Notes: generated from the sequence alone by a model not told the origin. Counted from the first letter of the stretch, positions 8,130 through 16,367 are shown. The stretch: 23,391 nt of DNA from Chlamydiota bacterium (GCA_030596365.1 JAUVKG010000004.1:1-23391); one strand, 5' to 3'. Made by a program: numbers and translations.

Positions 8130-9095
8130 TTATTTTGATACACCGGGATTTGGTTTCGGTGACTGCTGTTCATCCTTCCAGATTAACGGAGCCAGGTAAA
8201 CACCACCGCGACCCCAGCCGCAACGGCTGATATACCATTTGCCATCATTATCCTGTATAACTTCCGCGGCATGAGCCGGGAACTTTCCGACTTTATTTTT
8301 GATATCCCAATGAAAAGGGTTACCGCTGACATAAGCAGCTGAATCGTCATAGGGCATATTAGTACAAATAAACAAATAGTATTTTCCGTTTCGCGCGACA
8401 ACAAATGGAGATTCTGTTGGTCCGCCATAAGTTCCTATTGCCGGATGAGTGAAAACGACTTTCGGATTTTTCCAGTTAATCAGATCATCGCTTGTAACTG
8501 CAACGACAACGTGGTTACCTTTATTAGCAGGGCGATTAGCTGTGTAATACATTACCCATTTGTCTTTTAAACGTAAAACGCAAGGGTCACGTCCATCAAA
8601 ACCATCTACAACCATTGGATTTTTTGGATGACGTGTCCAGGTTTTCAAATCAGGTGAAGTAGCTAAATGAATTTTGTATTTTGTGTGATCTTTGTCACCT
8701 GCGCAATAAAACATATAATAAATGCAGTTATGTAGAATTACATGAGGAGCCCAAAGATGTTCCTCATTCCATGGTGGTTTTGGAGCAACGGTAAGAGCAA
8801 ACGGCTGTTTGTCCCATTGCTTCTGCATAAGTTTTTTTGCTGTCGCGTGAGCAAAATTATCTTCATCACCTGGATTAGCAGGTTCTTGATGAGTAATTCC
8901 AAAAAGATTCCACGTTTTATCCGGACCATAAATAAAGCAGTGATCATTTATGTACCATTTTTCTTTCTCCCCAACACTCGGGTCATAGATCTTCACAAAT
9001 TCTCCGCATTCGACCAGTATTTCATTAGTTTCCATTGCAAAGCTCCAGGTAGTTCCTATTAAAAAAAACGTAATTCCTAAAAATAACATCTTCAT
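8130..9095 (-). CDS. Secreted GH43/GH32-like beta-propeller glycosidase
   Basis: The 321-residue protein has a signal peptide (MKMLFLGITFFLIGTTWSFA, cut near 20) and the five-bladed beta-propeller pattern of the GH32/GH68/GH43 group. Three expected acidic sites are visible: IND (Asp51) in WYINDHCFIY, GRDP (Asp170), and TESP (Glu228), corresponding to the usual nucleophile or base, the stabilising Asp and the acid. HLWAPHV and YYMFYCAG are typical of the group. Length suits a single catalytic domain. Fructan, arabinan or xylan side chains are possible substrates; the sequence does not decide. The ATG overlaps the TGA of the ORF6N gene (ATGA), and an AAGGAGA Shine-Dalgarno site lies inside the end of that gene, implying translational coupling. 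Confidence 0.85.
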   Translation of the reverse strand: MKMLFLGITFFLIGTTWSFAMETNEILVECGEFVKIYDPSVGEKEKWYINDHCFIYGPDKTWNLFGITHQEPANPGDEDNFAHATAKKLMQKQWDKQPFALTVAPKPPWNEEHLWAPHVILHNCIYYMFYCAGDKDHTKYKIHLATSPDLKTWTRHPKNPMVVDGFDGRDPCVLRLKDKWVMYYTANRPANKGNHVVVAVTSDDLINWKNPKVVFTHPAIGTYGGPTESPFVVARNGKYYLFICTNMPYDDSAAYVSGNPFHWDIKNKVGKFPAHAAEVIQDNDGKWYISRCGWGRGGVYLAPLIWKDEQQSPKPNPGVSK

Positions 9096-10042
9096 AATTT
9101 TCTCCTTAGTTTTTGATTATTTTTGTCCCATCGCCATTGAGCATCTTTACCTGATAAATGAACACCTCCATTCTTCAAATTAGCAATCATCTCCATCGCT
9201 TCCAGATCCATTTTAGAAAAGGCGAACCATTTTTTTCCTAAATCTTTAAGGCTTGCTCCAAAATGGTAAATTGTGGTTTTGTCAATAATTAAAAAACGGT
9301 CGTGAGCTTTAGTAAATTTTCTAATCTCTATTTTCGGGTGTTGTGCGTTGTGTTTTTCTAAATCTTGCTTTAAAATTTCCGAAGTATTTTTGGTATAAAT
9401 ATTTACACTAACATTTTTCTTTCTTTTAGTAAAAAGCTGTAAAACAGATTCATCAACATAATTATCAATCAATAAAATAGATTTTTTTGCAGATTTTATA
9501 AGGTTAGCAACAAAAACATAAGCATCAAAAACTTGTCCGTCATAAAAAACACCTTGTTTTGGTTTAATGCTTTTATCTTCGAGTGCATTTATAATAATGT
9601 TAATTTTTTTATCGGTTTCCAATTGTTTTAATTCAACCTTATCAAGGCGTTGAAATATAGTTGCATTTTCCATCAGAAACCGTCTCATTCCAACAAAAGC
9701 ACGCATAATGGCAATATTTACCTTAACAGCAATTTTGCTTTTCAAAACTCCTGATAATGACGAAACCCCTTGCTCGGTAAATACATTTGGGAGTTTTCTT
9801 CTACCTCCCCAACTTGAAATCGCATTTTGCGACATCAAGTATTCCCATTCATTTTTGCTAAGCCTGAACATAAAATCTTCAGGGAAACGCTCAATATTTC
9901 TTTTTACTTGCTCGTTTAATCTTCCTGTTGAAACATCATAAAGTTCAGCCAAATTACTATCAAGCATAACCTGTTTGCCTCGAATAGTAAAGATTCTATT
10001 CTGAATATTATTTATTTTGATTATTTGTTTCTTATCAGTCAT
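9092..10042 (-). CDS. ORF6N domain protein with PLD-like C-terminal domain
   Basis: From the ATG at 10042 the protein is 316 residues. A GGGA site just upstream favours this start over the ATG at 10054, which has no ribosome site. Residues about 10-130 match the ORF6N (KilA-N-like) DNA-binding domain, with RGKQVMLDSNLAELYDV, NERFPEDFMF-like and FTEQGV motifs. The second half resembles a phospholipase-D-type nuclease fold with one HDRFLIID motif, a degenerate HKD, followed by FGASLKDLGKKWFAFSKMD, where this family normally ends. Here an extra 26-residue tail with GGVHLSGKDAQWRWDKNNQK is added, nearly identical to the end of the neighbouring DUF1835 protein. Likely a DNA-binding regulator or phage/defence-related protein; function unproven. 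Its stop overlaps the next gene. Confidence 0.8.
   Translation of the reverse strand: MTDKKQIIKINNIQNRIFTIRGKQVMLDSNLAELYDVSTGRLNEQVKRNIERFPEDFMFRLSKNEWEYLMSQNAISSWGGRRKLPNVFTEQGVSSLSGVLKSKIAVKVNIAIMRAFVGMRRFLMENATIFQRLDKVELKQLETDKKINIIINALEDKSIKPKQGVFYDGQVFDAYVFVANLIKSAKKSILLIDNYVDESVLQLFTKRKKNVSVNIYTKNTSEILKQDLEKHNAQHPKIEIRKFTKAHDRFLIIDKTTIYHFGASLKDLGKKWFAFSKMDLEAMEMIANLKNGGVHLSGKDAQWRWDKNNQKLRRKL
9111..9170. repeat. 60-bp direct repeat, copy 1
   Basis: This matches 10111-10170 at 55 of 60 positions, exactly 1000 bp away in the same orientation. It encodes the C-terminal tail of the ORF6N protein. Confidence 0.9.
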
Positions 10043-10082
10043 AATAATTCCCATTTTAGAGCAGTTGAATTCGACTACTTAT

Positions 10083-11144
10083 TTATAATTCCCTATCTTT
10101 TTGGACTATTTTTTGATTATTTTTGTCCCAGCGCCATTGCGCTTCTTCACCTGACAAATGAACACCTCCAAACCAGCAATCAATGCCATTCAAAAGAATA
10201 TAATCTTCTTCATTATTTAATACTTTTTTACCGGAATTAGTTATTGAGACATTCCATTTCCTCAGTTCTTTTTTTGTTAGTCTTTCACTGTCAACTTTAT
10301 TTATTTTATTTAAGTTTTCGGGTCCTTCAATAGCTAATAGCGGTATCGAGGCATTTGCAAGATCGTAAAGAACCTGCCAAAAGCTGGTATCGCCCATGAA
10401 ACGAGGTTTTTCAAAACTTGATACCTCTTCGAAAATTGAACCGATTTTATCGGCTCCGGAAAAAACCGATTTAAGAATGCCGTTTTGAGTACGGTTTAAT
10501 CCATTTGCTGTGGATGGATATTTTTGAAGAAACCTTTTTAGCGCTTTCCCTAAATACGGAAGCGCAGAAGTGTCACCGGAAATTACCTTTTCTATTTCTT
10601 CAGGATTGTCTGAAGTAAATGCTTTCCAGGCGAGGGAAGCAAGTTTTATTTCCTCTCTCGTTATTTCGTGTCGGGTATCAAAAAGAGAAGCCGTTTGTTC
10701 AGGTGATAGTTCGCCTAAACCGTTAAAAGAGTCAAACCCGGGAAATTCCCCAACACAGATCAAACTTAATTTAGTGTTAGTTAAATCAATTCTTGAAAGT
10801 CTGTCAATCAAATGAATCATAATCGTTTGATCAAACATACATGCATCAAACCACAGAATTACTTCTTTATAATTTTTTGCGTCTTCAAGTTTTTGATATC
10901 TATTATCAGCTCCTTGCAATATAGCTTCCACTGACGAGTCCAGAAAATATTGTGAGGAAATAAATTTAGAACGAACTATTCGCCATTCCTCTTCAGAGAT
11001 ATTGCCAGGCGTTGGTCCTTCAATAAAAATTTCCATCCAGACCTGAACATCACCGGGCACAGAACTATCTCTGAGTATTTGTCCTGAAATATCTCCGCAA
11101 TTAAGATGCAGAAAATTTGGAGTGGTTGGTAATGATTTTGCCAT
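10083..11144 (-). CDS. DUF1835/DUF3658 domain-containing protein
   Basis: The start at 11144 is set by AAAAAGGAGG six bases before the ATG, giving 353 residues; the frame continues upstream to 11261 without a ribosome site. The N-terminus LHLNCGDISGQIL...EGPTP fits the DUF1835 domain, the middle has a WFDACMFDQ motif, and the end DCWFGGVHL...AQWRWD fits DUF3658. Families are recognised from pattern memory; no biochemical role is established for them that I can state. The protein lacks a signal peptide and is probably cytoplasmic. A near-consensus promoter lies at 11282-11310. The ORF6N gene follows after 40 bp, so the three minus-strand genes 11144-8130 may be one operon. It is unclear why these sit with a secreted hydrolase. 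Confidence 0.75.
   Translation of the reverse strand: MAKSLPTTPNFLHLNCGDISGQILRDSSVPGDVQVWMEIFIEGPTPGNISEEEWRIVRSKFISSQYFLDSSVEAILQGADNRYQKLEDAKNYKEVILWFDACMFDQTIMIHLIDRLSRIDLTNTKLSLICVGEFPGFDSFNGLGELSPEQTASLFDTRHEITREEIKLASLAWKAFTSDNPEEIEKVISGDTSALPYLGKALKRFLQKYPSTANGLNRTQNGILKSVFSGADKIGSIFEEVSSFEKPRFMGDTSFWQVLYDLANASIPLLAIEGPENLNKINKVDSERLTKKELRKWNVSITNSGKKVLNNEEDYILLNGIDCWFGGVHLSGEEAQWRWDKNNQKIVQKDREL
10111..10170. repeat. 60-bp direct repeat, copy 2
   Basis: Partner of 9111-9170. It encodes the C-terminal end of the DUF1835/DUF3658-type protein, where this motif (GGVHL...WRWD) belongs by family. Confidence 0.9.
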
Positions 11145-11281
11145 CGGTAACCTCCTTTTTGTTAAATTTACCCGCCGTTCGCATTCACAGGAAAAAAGAA
11201 GATTATAAAAATATAAACTTAATAAAGGAGGGTTCAACCCTTTCCGCGAACGTGGAGGCATCCTTCAATGCCGGTAGCCAC

Positions 11282-11310
11282 ATTATATACTAACTACGCA
11301 GAAAATGCAA
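11282..11310 (-). promoter_or_regulatory. Sigma70-type promoter of the DUF1835 gene
   Basis: On the minus strand TTGCAT (11305-11310), a 17-nt spacer and a perfect TATAAT (11282-11287) precede the ATG at 11144 by about 140 bp. No other gene intervenes. Confidence 0.75.
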
Positions 11311-11362
11311 GTTGAAAAGATTGAAAATTTCATAAAAATATTTTTGACACGGATTATATAAT

Positions 11363-11381
11363 CCCCCTTTTCTAAAGGGGG
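11363..11381. repeat. CCCCCTTT hairpin repeat
   Basis: A perfect 8-bp stem with a 3-nt loop, followed by GTAGGGGGAT. No T run follows on either strand, so it is better read as a repeat element than as a terminator for putP. Confidence 0.55.
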
Positions 11382-11606
11382 TAGGGGGATTTAATAATAC
11401 TGATTTTGTTATATTTTAATTTATTTTTTAACCACTAATGAACACAAATAAACACGAATTTCTTTACTTGAAAATTGGATATGAACGCGAGTACGACGTT
11501 ACTTCGTTAGCCGTGTTGGATATTGGATATTCAATTTCAACTTTTCTTAAGCCCTTTTTTTGCGTCTCTGATAGTAGAATTACACGTTACTTCGTATGTT
11601 ATAATA

Positions 11607-13085
11607 CTAACACTTCGATATTGCTTTGTCGAATTCATCAAGAATTTCAGTGGAAGGTTTTTTGTCTATAAGACTTACGACAATGATTGCCAGAGTTCCC
11701 AGAATAAATCCCGGTGCCAATTCGTAAAGCTCAAAAATAGCGCCGTCCAAATGCCTCCAGATAATTACTGTCAGCCCGCCGGCAATAACACCGGCAATGG
11801 CGCCGTTTCGTGTCATCCTTTTCCAGAACAGAGAAAAAATAATCAGAGGCCCAAACGCGGCGCCAAAGCCGCCCCAGGCATAAGCTACAAGTTCAAGGAC
11901 GCTGTTTTTCGGGCTCATAGCCAAAAATCCCGCTATAAGAGCCACAAGGATAACAGCGAACCGGCTTACCCAGACAAGTTCCATGCCGTTGGCACTTCGA
12001 CGTAAAAACGCTTTGTAAATATCTTCTGTTAAAGCTGACGAAGTAACCAAAAGCTGCGAATCCGCTGTGCTCATTATTGCCGCAAGAATAGCCGCCAGCA
12101 GCATTCCGCCAATAAGCGGATGCGTTAATGCGTCCACCATAGCTATAAAAACAGTTTCCGTTTTGCCATCCGCCAAAGGTTCTTTAAGATACACAACGCC
12201 GATTAGTCCGATAATCACAGCGCAAATCAGGCAAACCACAACCCAAACCATTGCAAGAACCCGCGCGCGTGGGATGTGGTCGGAAGAACGAATAGCCATG
12301 AACCGCGCGAGAATATGGGGCTGACCAAAATATCCAAGGCCCCAAGCCATTAAAGAGAGAATTGCAACAACGGATAGTCTGTTTCCATCGTTTTTTGTAA
12401 ACATACTAAGCAATTCCGGATTAACCGCTTTGACAGAATCAATGGTCGTCGAAACTCCGCCAATAGTATGAATGGCAATCATAGGGACAATCAGAATCGC
12501 GAAGAACATCATAATTCCCTGAAAAAAATCCGTCCAGCAAACCGCCATAAATCCGCCTAAAAATGTGTAGGAAATAATAACAAGTACTCCAATTACCAGC
12601 GCCCATTCGTAAGACAGGCCGAAAACTGTATTAAACAATTTTGCACCGGCAACGAATCCCGACGCGGTGTAAATCATAAAAAAGAAAACAATAAACGCGG
12701 CAGACACGATGCGCAAAACCTTTGATTTGTCACGAAACCGGTTTTCAAAATAATCCGGCAGTGTGAGGGAATCTCCGGCTATTTCTGTATAAATTCTTAG
12801 CCGTTTCGCAACAAGTTTCCAGTTCAGATATGTTCCCAAAGCAAGTCCTATGGCAATCCAGCCGGCTTCCAGGCCTGCCATATAAGCGAATCCCGGCAAC
12901 CCAAGCAAAAGCCAGCCGCTCATGTCAGACGCCTGCGCGCTGAGAAAAATCACCCAAGTATCAAGCGTCCGCCCGCCAAGAATGTAATCCGATAAATTTT
13001 TTGTTCTACGGTAAAATATCCAGCCAATAACCTGCATGGCTGCAAGGTAAAGACAAAAAGTTATAATTGTGCTGATTTTATCCAT
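11607..13085 (-). CDS. putP: Sodium/proline symporter (PutP-type, SSS family)
   Basis: This is a 492-residue inner-membrane protein with about 13 hydrophobic segments, close to the roughly 500 residues of Escherichia coli PutP. The first segments carry SAQASDMSGWLLLGLPG, where Asp54 and Ser56 match the sodium-site Asp55 and Ser57 of E. coli PutP. SLTLPDYFENRF, SGFVAGAKLF and MSTADSQLLVTSSAL (the second sodium/substrate region) follow family order. It should bring in proline, or a related small solute, with sodium. Proline specificity rests on overall similarity and should be held loosely. The start codon overlaps the end of a methyltransferase remnant, and no strong ribosome site or promoter is visible in that remnant. 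Confidence 0.9.
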   Translation of the reverse strand: MDKISTIITFCLYLAAMQVIGWIFYRRTKNLSDYILGGRTLDTWVIFLSAQASDMSGWLLLGLPGFAYMAGLEAGWIAIGLALGTYLNWKLVAKRLRIYTEIAGDSLTLPDYFENRFRDKSKVLRIVSAAFIVFFFMIYTASGFVAGAKLFNTVFGLSYEWALVIGVLVIISYTFLGGFMAVCWTDFFQGIMMFFAILIVPMIAIHTIGGVSTTIDSVKAVNPELLSMFTKNDGNRLSVVAILSLMAWGLGYFGQPHILARFMAIRSSDHIPRARVLAMVWVVVCLICAVIIGLIGVVYLKEPLADGKTETVFIAMVDALTHPLIGGMLLAAILAAIMSTADSQLLVTSSALTEDIYKAFLRRSANGMELVWVSRFAVILVALIAGFLAMSPKNSVLELVAYAWGGFGAAFGPLIIFSLFWKRMTRNGAIAGVIAGGLTVIIWRHLDGAIFELYELAPGFILGTLAIIVVSLIDKKPSTEILDEFDKAISKC

Positions 13086-13320
13086 ATTTGATCCGACTAG
13101 CTTTAAGACTAAAAGTACATGGGAATAATTCTATTTTATCATTTTCAACGTCATAAGGTGTGTAATCATTATAAGAATACTGCGGGAATTCATGCAGGAA
13201 CTCTATTCTCATACCTGCTTCACAAAACGCGGTGATAATATCTCACATCGTCCAGTTCCATTCATATGAATTAACCGGGATTTTTAAGTCCGGATCCGTA
13301 TAATATCCCATATTATCATA
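13078..13320 (-). pseudogene. C-terminal remnant of a SAM-dependent methyltransferase
   Basis: Reading the minus strand from 13320 gives a frame with YEWNWTM, a TGA stop, then DIITAFCEAGMRIEFLHEFP and FPCTFSLKA. The pattern (Y-x-W, then AGxxIEFLxEFP, then SLKA at the end) is typical of the C-terminus of class I methyltransferases. The first half of the gene is absent, and one in-frame stop interrupts the rest. The frame ends with a TAA inside the first codons of putP. It abuts the stop of the small membrane-protein gene, marking a rearrangement junction. Confidence 0.7.
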
Positions 13321-13609
13321 TTGCCAAACTTCCTTGCGAAAATATTTTCCCGAAAATTATTAATAAAATAAAGCATAAAAGAGCTGTGTTAATTGAAATT
13401 AACCATGAATAAAAAAGATAACCGACTTTACCTGTTTCATTTTTAGTTATTCTCTTGTAGTTGTTCACATACCTAAAAAGAAACAGACGGATAAAAATGA
13501 AATTTTCAATTTTTTCACCTCTTTTTTCCAGAAAAATATAAATCATTATTGTTGACAATAGATAAACAATAATTGAAAGTACCCCAATAGTAATTAATAT
13601 TATATTCAT
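13316..13609 (-). CDS. Small membrane protein of unknown function
   Basis: The 97-residue protein has a GGAGG Shine-Dalgarno site five bases before its ATG, which supports it as a real gene. It has two hydrophobic segments (about 3-27 and 68-90) flanking a basic loop with EKRGEKI and RYVNNYKRITKNETGK. It resembles small uncharacterised two-helix membrane proteins of Bacteroidota-like bacteria (pattern memory only). The stop codon sits exactly where the methyltransferase remnant begins, so the true C-terminus may have been altered. No function is proposed. Confidence 0.65.
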   Translation of the reverse strand: MNIILITIGVLSIIVYLLSTIMIYIFLEKRGEKIENFIFIRLFLFRYVNNYKRITKNETGKVGYLFYSWLISINTALLCFILLIIFGKIFSQGSLAI

Positions 13610-13659
13610 ATATCCTCCATTTGTTTTTTTACTGCTGCATTAAAGTCATTCTTCAATTG

Positions 13660-13675
13660 ACCCGGCTATCCGGGT
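13660..13675 (-). terminator. Hairpin at the end of the radical SAM operon
   Basis: ACCCGG-N4-CCGGGT is a perfect 6-bp stem overlapping the stop codon of the toroid-protein gene. No T run follows on the minus strand, so any terminator role is weak. Confidence 0.3.
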
Positions 13676-14601
13676 AATCCGGAAGAGTTGGTTCTGCTTT
13701 TTATCATCACGGTAATGCTCGTCTTGTCAATTTTCAGCCGACCCGCTGCCCGGAGCACGTATAATGCGTCCAAAGTTACAAACGGGTTCATTATCTTTTT
13801 GCGGGAAACGATACCCCAGTCTGCCATAGAGCCACTGTTGGCCGGTTCGGACACAACGCGGTAGTGTTTGCCTTCTGCCCGCCATCCGCCATCGGGCAAT
13901 CGTTTTGATTCCAACACATCCATCGCTTCCTCGCATCGTGGGTCACCAATAAATCCGGCTTCCACCATTATCTTCAAGGCTATCAGAATGTCATAATACC
14001 AGTAATGAGGATAGCGAAGTTTAAGGAAGCTATCGTGAATAATGCTGCCGTCTCTTTGGCGTCTGAACAGCCGGCGTTTGAGCAGAAATTCGGCGCTTTT
14101 TTCTGCAGCCCTAGCCGATTCCGTTGAGCCATTCAGCCGTGCATGCCACGCCAGGCCGCGAAACGGGAGGAGAGTTTCGTGGAAGGAAGAGGTGTGAGCC
14201 TCTCTCTTCCGGTCGCAGTTCCATCCGCCGTCATGCCACTGCCATCGAATCAGGTTAGCTGCAAGCTGATCAGCACGTTCGTCCGCCAGTCCCCGCGCCA
14301 GGGATGAGTAAAGTGCGTTCCCTTCCTGGGACGCGCATCTCCGCGCACGTCCCTCTATGATTGGTACGCCTGGTCTCGACTTGTACCTCAAAGCTTCACG
14401 ATCCACGATATGCTCTTTCGTATGAGACGGCGAAAGCCAATAATCATAAACTTGGTCCCTGACAGGAATCAGAGAAGCTTCATCGGCCGGGTAACCGATG
14501 TCGGCCAGATCGGCCAGTGTCCAGTGTGCACCGGTGAACTTCGAATATATGTGTCCTGTGATTTGCCCGTTCTTGTCCCTGTGTGACAAAAGTGCTTTCA
14601 C
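13666..14601 (-). CDS. Squalene-cyclase/prenyltransferase-like alpha-toroid protein
   Basis: The 311-residue protein shows two DGGW motifs (HDGGWNCD and LPDGGWRAEGK) in the spacing of the repeats of terpene cyclase and protein prenyltransferase beta-type folds, and helix-rich sequence throughout. It lacks the DxDD acid motif of squalene-hopene cyclases and is about half their length, so a terpene cyclase role is unlikely. The zinc ligands of prenyltransferases are not evident. There is no signal peptide. Its ATG overlaps the TGA of the radical SAM gene by 4 bp (ATGA), so the two are translationally coupled and probably act together. Base composition looks richer in G+C than the toroid-glycosidase genes. 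Function unknown. Confidence 0.65.
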   Translation of the reverse strand: MKALLSHRDKNGQITGHIYSKFTGAHWTLADLADIGYPADEASLIPVRDQVYDYWLSPSHTKEHIVDREALRYKSRPGVPIIEGRARRCASQEGNALYSSLARGLADERADQLAANLIRWQWHDGGWNCDRKREAHTSSFHETLLPFRGLAWHARLNGSTESARAAEKSAEFLLKRRLFRRQRDGSIIHDSFLKLRYPHYWYYDILIALKIMVEAGFIGDPRCEEAMDVLESKRLPDGGWRAEGKHYRVVSEPANSGSMADWGIVSRKKIMNPFVTLDALYVLRAAGRLKIDKTSITVMIKSRTNSSGLPG

Positions 14602-16232
14602 CCGGTTTGATGACCTGATCGCCTTTTGTTCTCGTGACGAAGTGATGAGTGTTGGGACTTGAGCCCTGTTTCTCCGAGATGTTGTTTGGCGCGCTTAAGT
14701 TTCTTCGAGAACAAGCCTGTCTTGAACTCCGAGGTCCAGCATTTGAGTGTGATCCATCCTCCGAAGCGAAGCAGATCGTTTCGCCAGGTATAATACCACT
14801 TGCGCCAGCCGGAATTCAGATTCCAGAATGAGAAGATTATGGCCGGAAACGCAAAGATATTAAGCCCGATGGCAAACATAGATCTGAACCGGTAGAAACG
14901 CTCCATGATCTTCCATATGGCAGATTGCATCTCCTCCGGTGTGAGTGGCACATCGGGCCTGAAAAGCGGGAAGTTCCCATCATAGAACTCCCAGCCGATG
15001 CAGTCTCTCGAGAAGAGCCGATTCTGTGCTGCGAGCCGACAGGTTAACTCTGTTCCGGGAAGAGGAACAGGTAACAGGACTTGAATGGTATCGATCCGAG
15101 CCTTTTTGATGAAAGACCTGAAACGCTGTACCCGCTCCATCACTGGGAAGGACAGGCGCACGCCATCGAGCAAGGGGTAACCAAAAATGAACATGCCGTG
15201 CACAAGGAAGCCGGCTTTGTGATATAACTGTGTCATAGCGATCATTTCTTCCGGCCCGAACTTCTTGTTCATGGCCTTCAACTCCTCGTCGATTGGCGAC
15301 TCAAAACCGATGCAAACAATGTTAATGCCAGCTTTATGCATGGCTTTAAGCAGCTCTGAGTCTTTTGCCCGGTCCAGCCTGATTTGTACCGTGATATCCA
15401 GACTTGTGCCGACAGCTTTCTGATAGTAAGCCAACATGGCGCAGAGCCGAAGAGTTTCGTCCCGCCTATGCCCGAACAAGTCGTCCACGATGAAAAAATT
15501 CCGGGCGTTATGCATTTCCAGAGACGAAGCAATCTGCTCGATAACACGTTCGACCGAAGCGGCACGAGGCTTACCTTTTACTGTGCAAAACTCGCAGTTC
15601 ATGCCGCAGCCGCGAATCCAGCCAACCGGATAATATTTGATCTTTGCGTAGCGCAGAAGATTGAACCGGGGAAGAGGCAGTCGGTCAAAGTCCGTGATGG
15701 GCGCCCGTTCCCGGGTCTGAATTATTTGCCCATCCCGCATGAAGGCTATACCGGCAACCTGGTCGGGTTCGCTTCCCTCACGAATCACCGTGAGTAGCTC
15801 TCGGATAGTGTCTTCGCCTTCGCCAACGACCACAAAATCGATACCGTTTTCGAGCCCTTCCCGGATATTGTCCTCGATGAAATGCTGACCGCCGGCAATC
15901 GTTGTGATGCCCTTTTGTTTGTAGAAGTGGGCCAGCTCATACAGTCTCGGGATCGTGCTGCTTAGGCCTCCGTATAAGCCCACTACATCCGCGCGCCTGA
16001 TGGTTTGGAGGGTACTGTGATCAGGTTGACCGATATTATTCCTGGGACCAAACTTTCGATAATTGTTTTCATCAATTACCTCAACGTTCCACCTCTCCAT
16101 TGTGCTGACGACCGTTGCTACGCAGATGGGACCCAAAGCCGTAGTATGCCGCGCTATCCTCGAGAAAATGTTGAAACCGGGATAGCCCGGAGCAATCATT
16201 CTGAAACGCAGTCTGAGTGTACTCTTATTCAT
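14598..16232 (-). CDS. B12-binding-type radical SAM protein
   Basis: The ATG at 16232 gives 544 residues. The frame runs on to 16295, but that end overlaps the -35 box of the promoter at 16267-16295, so the shorter start is chosen. The N-terminal third (about 10-150) looks like a cobalamin-binding-type Rossmann domain with GLYGGLSSTIPRLYEL and DFVVVGEGEDTIREL; the DxHxxG cobalamin-ligand motif is not visible. The radical SAM motif GCGMNCEFC (Cys209, Cys213, Cys216) follows, with IVDDLFGHRRDE and IGFESP later. The C-terminal 130 residues hold a hydrophobic stretch FAFPAIIFSFW and a basic tail. It resembles the BchE/P-methylase-like radical SAM group; the substrate is unknown. It heads an operon with the toroid protein. 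Confidence 0.85.
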   Translation of the reverse strand: MNKSTLRLRFRMIAPGYPGFNIFSRIARHTTALGPICVATVVSTMERWNVEVIDENNYRKFGPRNNIGQPDHSTLQTIRRADVVGLYGGLSSTIPRLYELAHFYKQKGITTIAGGQHFIEDNIREGLENGIDFVVVGEGEDTIRELLTVIREGSEPDQVAGIAFMRDGQIIQTRERAPITDFDRLPLPRFNLLRYAKIKYYPVGWIRGCGMNCEFCTVKGKPRAASVERVIEQIASSLEMHNARNFFIVDDLFGHRRDETLRLCAMLAYYQKAVGTSLDITVQIRLDRAKDSELLKAMHKAGINIVCIGFESPIDEELKAMNKKFGPEEMIAMTQLYHKAGFLVHGMFIFGYPLLDGVRLSFPVMERVQRFRSFIKKARIDTIQVLLPVPLPGTELTCRLAAQNRLFSRDCIGWEFYDGNFPLFRPDVPLTPEEMQSAIWKIMERFYRFRSMFAIGLNIFAFPAIIFSFWNLNSGWRKWYYTWRNDLLRFGGWITLKCWTSEFKTGLFSKKLKRAKQHLGETGLKSQHSSLRHENKRRSGHQTG

Positions 16233-16266
16233 TATTAAATTATATGATTTGTTGATTAAAGCTAAT

Positions 16267-16295
16267 ATAATAACAAAATTAATGCTTATTGTCAA
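16267..16295 (-). promoter_or_regulatory. Promoter of the radical SAM/toroid operon
   Basis: On the minus strand a perfect TTGACA (16290-16295), 17-nt spacer and TATTAT (16267-16272) stand about 35 bp before the ATG at 16232. Confidence 0.8.
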
Positions 16296-16321
16296 AAATA
16301 TAAGTTATTTTATGCCCTGAC

Positions 16322-16339
16322 ACTTCCTATTTCGGAAGT
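16322..16339. promoter_or_regulatory. Dyad between divergent promoters (candidate operator)
   Basis: ACTTCC-N6-GGAAGT is a perfect 18-bp dyad that touches the -35 box of the plus promoter and lies 27 bp from the -35 box of the minus promoter. It is well placed for a dimeric regulator of both transcripts. It could also be a simple hairpin. Confidence 0.4.
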
Positions 16340-16367
16340 TGACATGCCTACAAAAAAGTGGTAAAAT
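16339..16367 (+). promoter_or_regulatory. Promoter of the PflX-like radical SAM gene
   Basis: A perfect TTGACA (16339-16344), 17-nt spacer and TAAAAT (16362-16367) face right. Transcription would start near 16375, giving a leader of about 135 nt that carries the inverted repeats below. Confidence 0.75.

Larger units (their letters stand above)
11145..11606. other. Gene-free region between putP and the DUF1835 gene
   Basis: It holds the promoter at 11282-11310, a CCCCCTTT-TCT-AAAGGGGG hairpin (11363-11381) that belongs to the window's CCCCC repeat family, an ACTAATGAACACAAATAAAC-type repeat (11431-11460), and two copies of ACGTTACTTCGT (11496-11507 and 11583-11594). No gene is supported. Confidence 0.55.

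Noticed and set aside
11145..11261. Upstream extension of the DUF1835 gene to 11261
   Set aside because: The extension lacks a ribosome site and domain pattern, while a strong AAGGAGG precedes the ATG at 11144.
11344..11362. Promoter from TTGACA and TATAAT on the plus strand
   Set aside because: The boxes are only 7 bp apart, too close for a sigma70 promoter, and no plus-strand gene follows.
11438..11671. 77-codon plus-strand frame after putP
   Set aside because: It begins in a short repeat, runs into putP on the opposite strand and has no recognisable features.
15384..15797. 137-codon frame on the plus strand opposite the radical SAM gene
   Set aside because: The opposite strand encodes clear radical SAM motifs through this segment; this is a shadow frame.
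13666..16232. Hopanoid biosynthesis cluster
   Set aside because: The toroid protein is 311 residues and lacks DxDD, and no squalene synthesis genes are nearby.
16233..16295. Upstream extension of the B12-type radical SAM gene to 16295
   Set aside because: It would overlap the promoter boxes at 16267-16295, and family similarity begins after the ATG at 16232.
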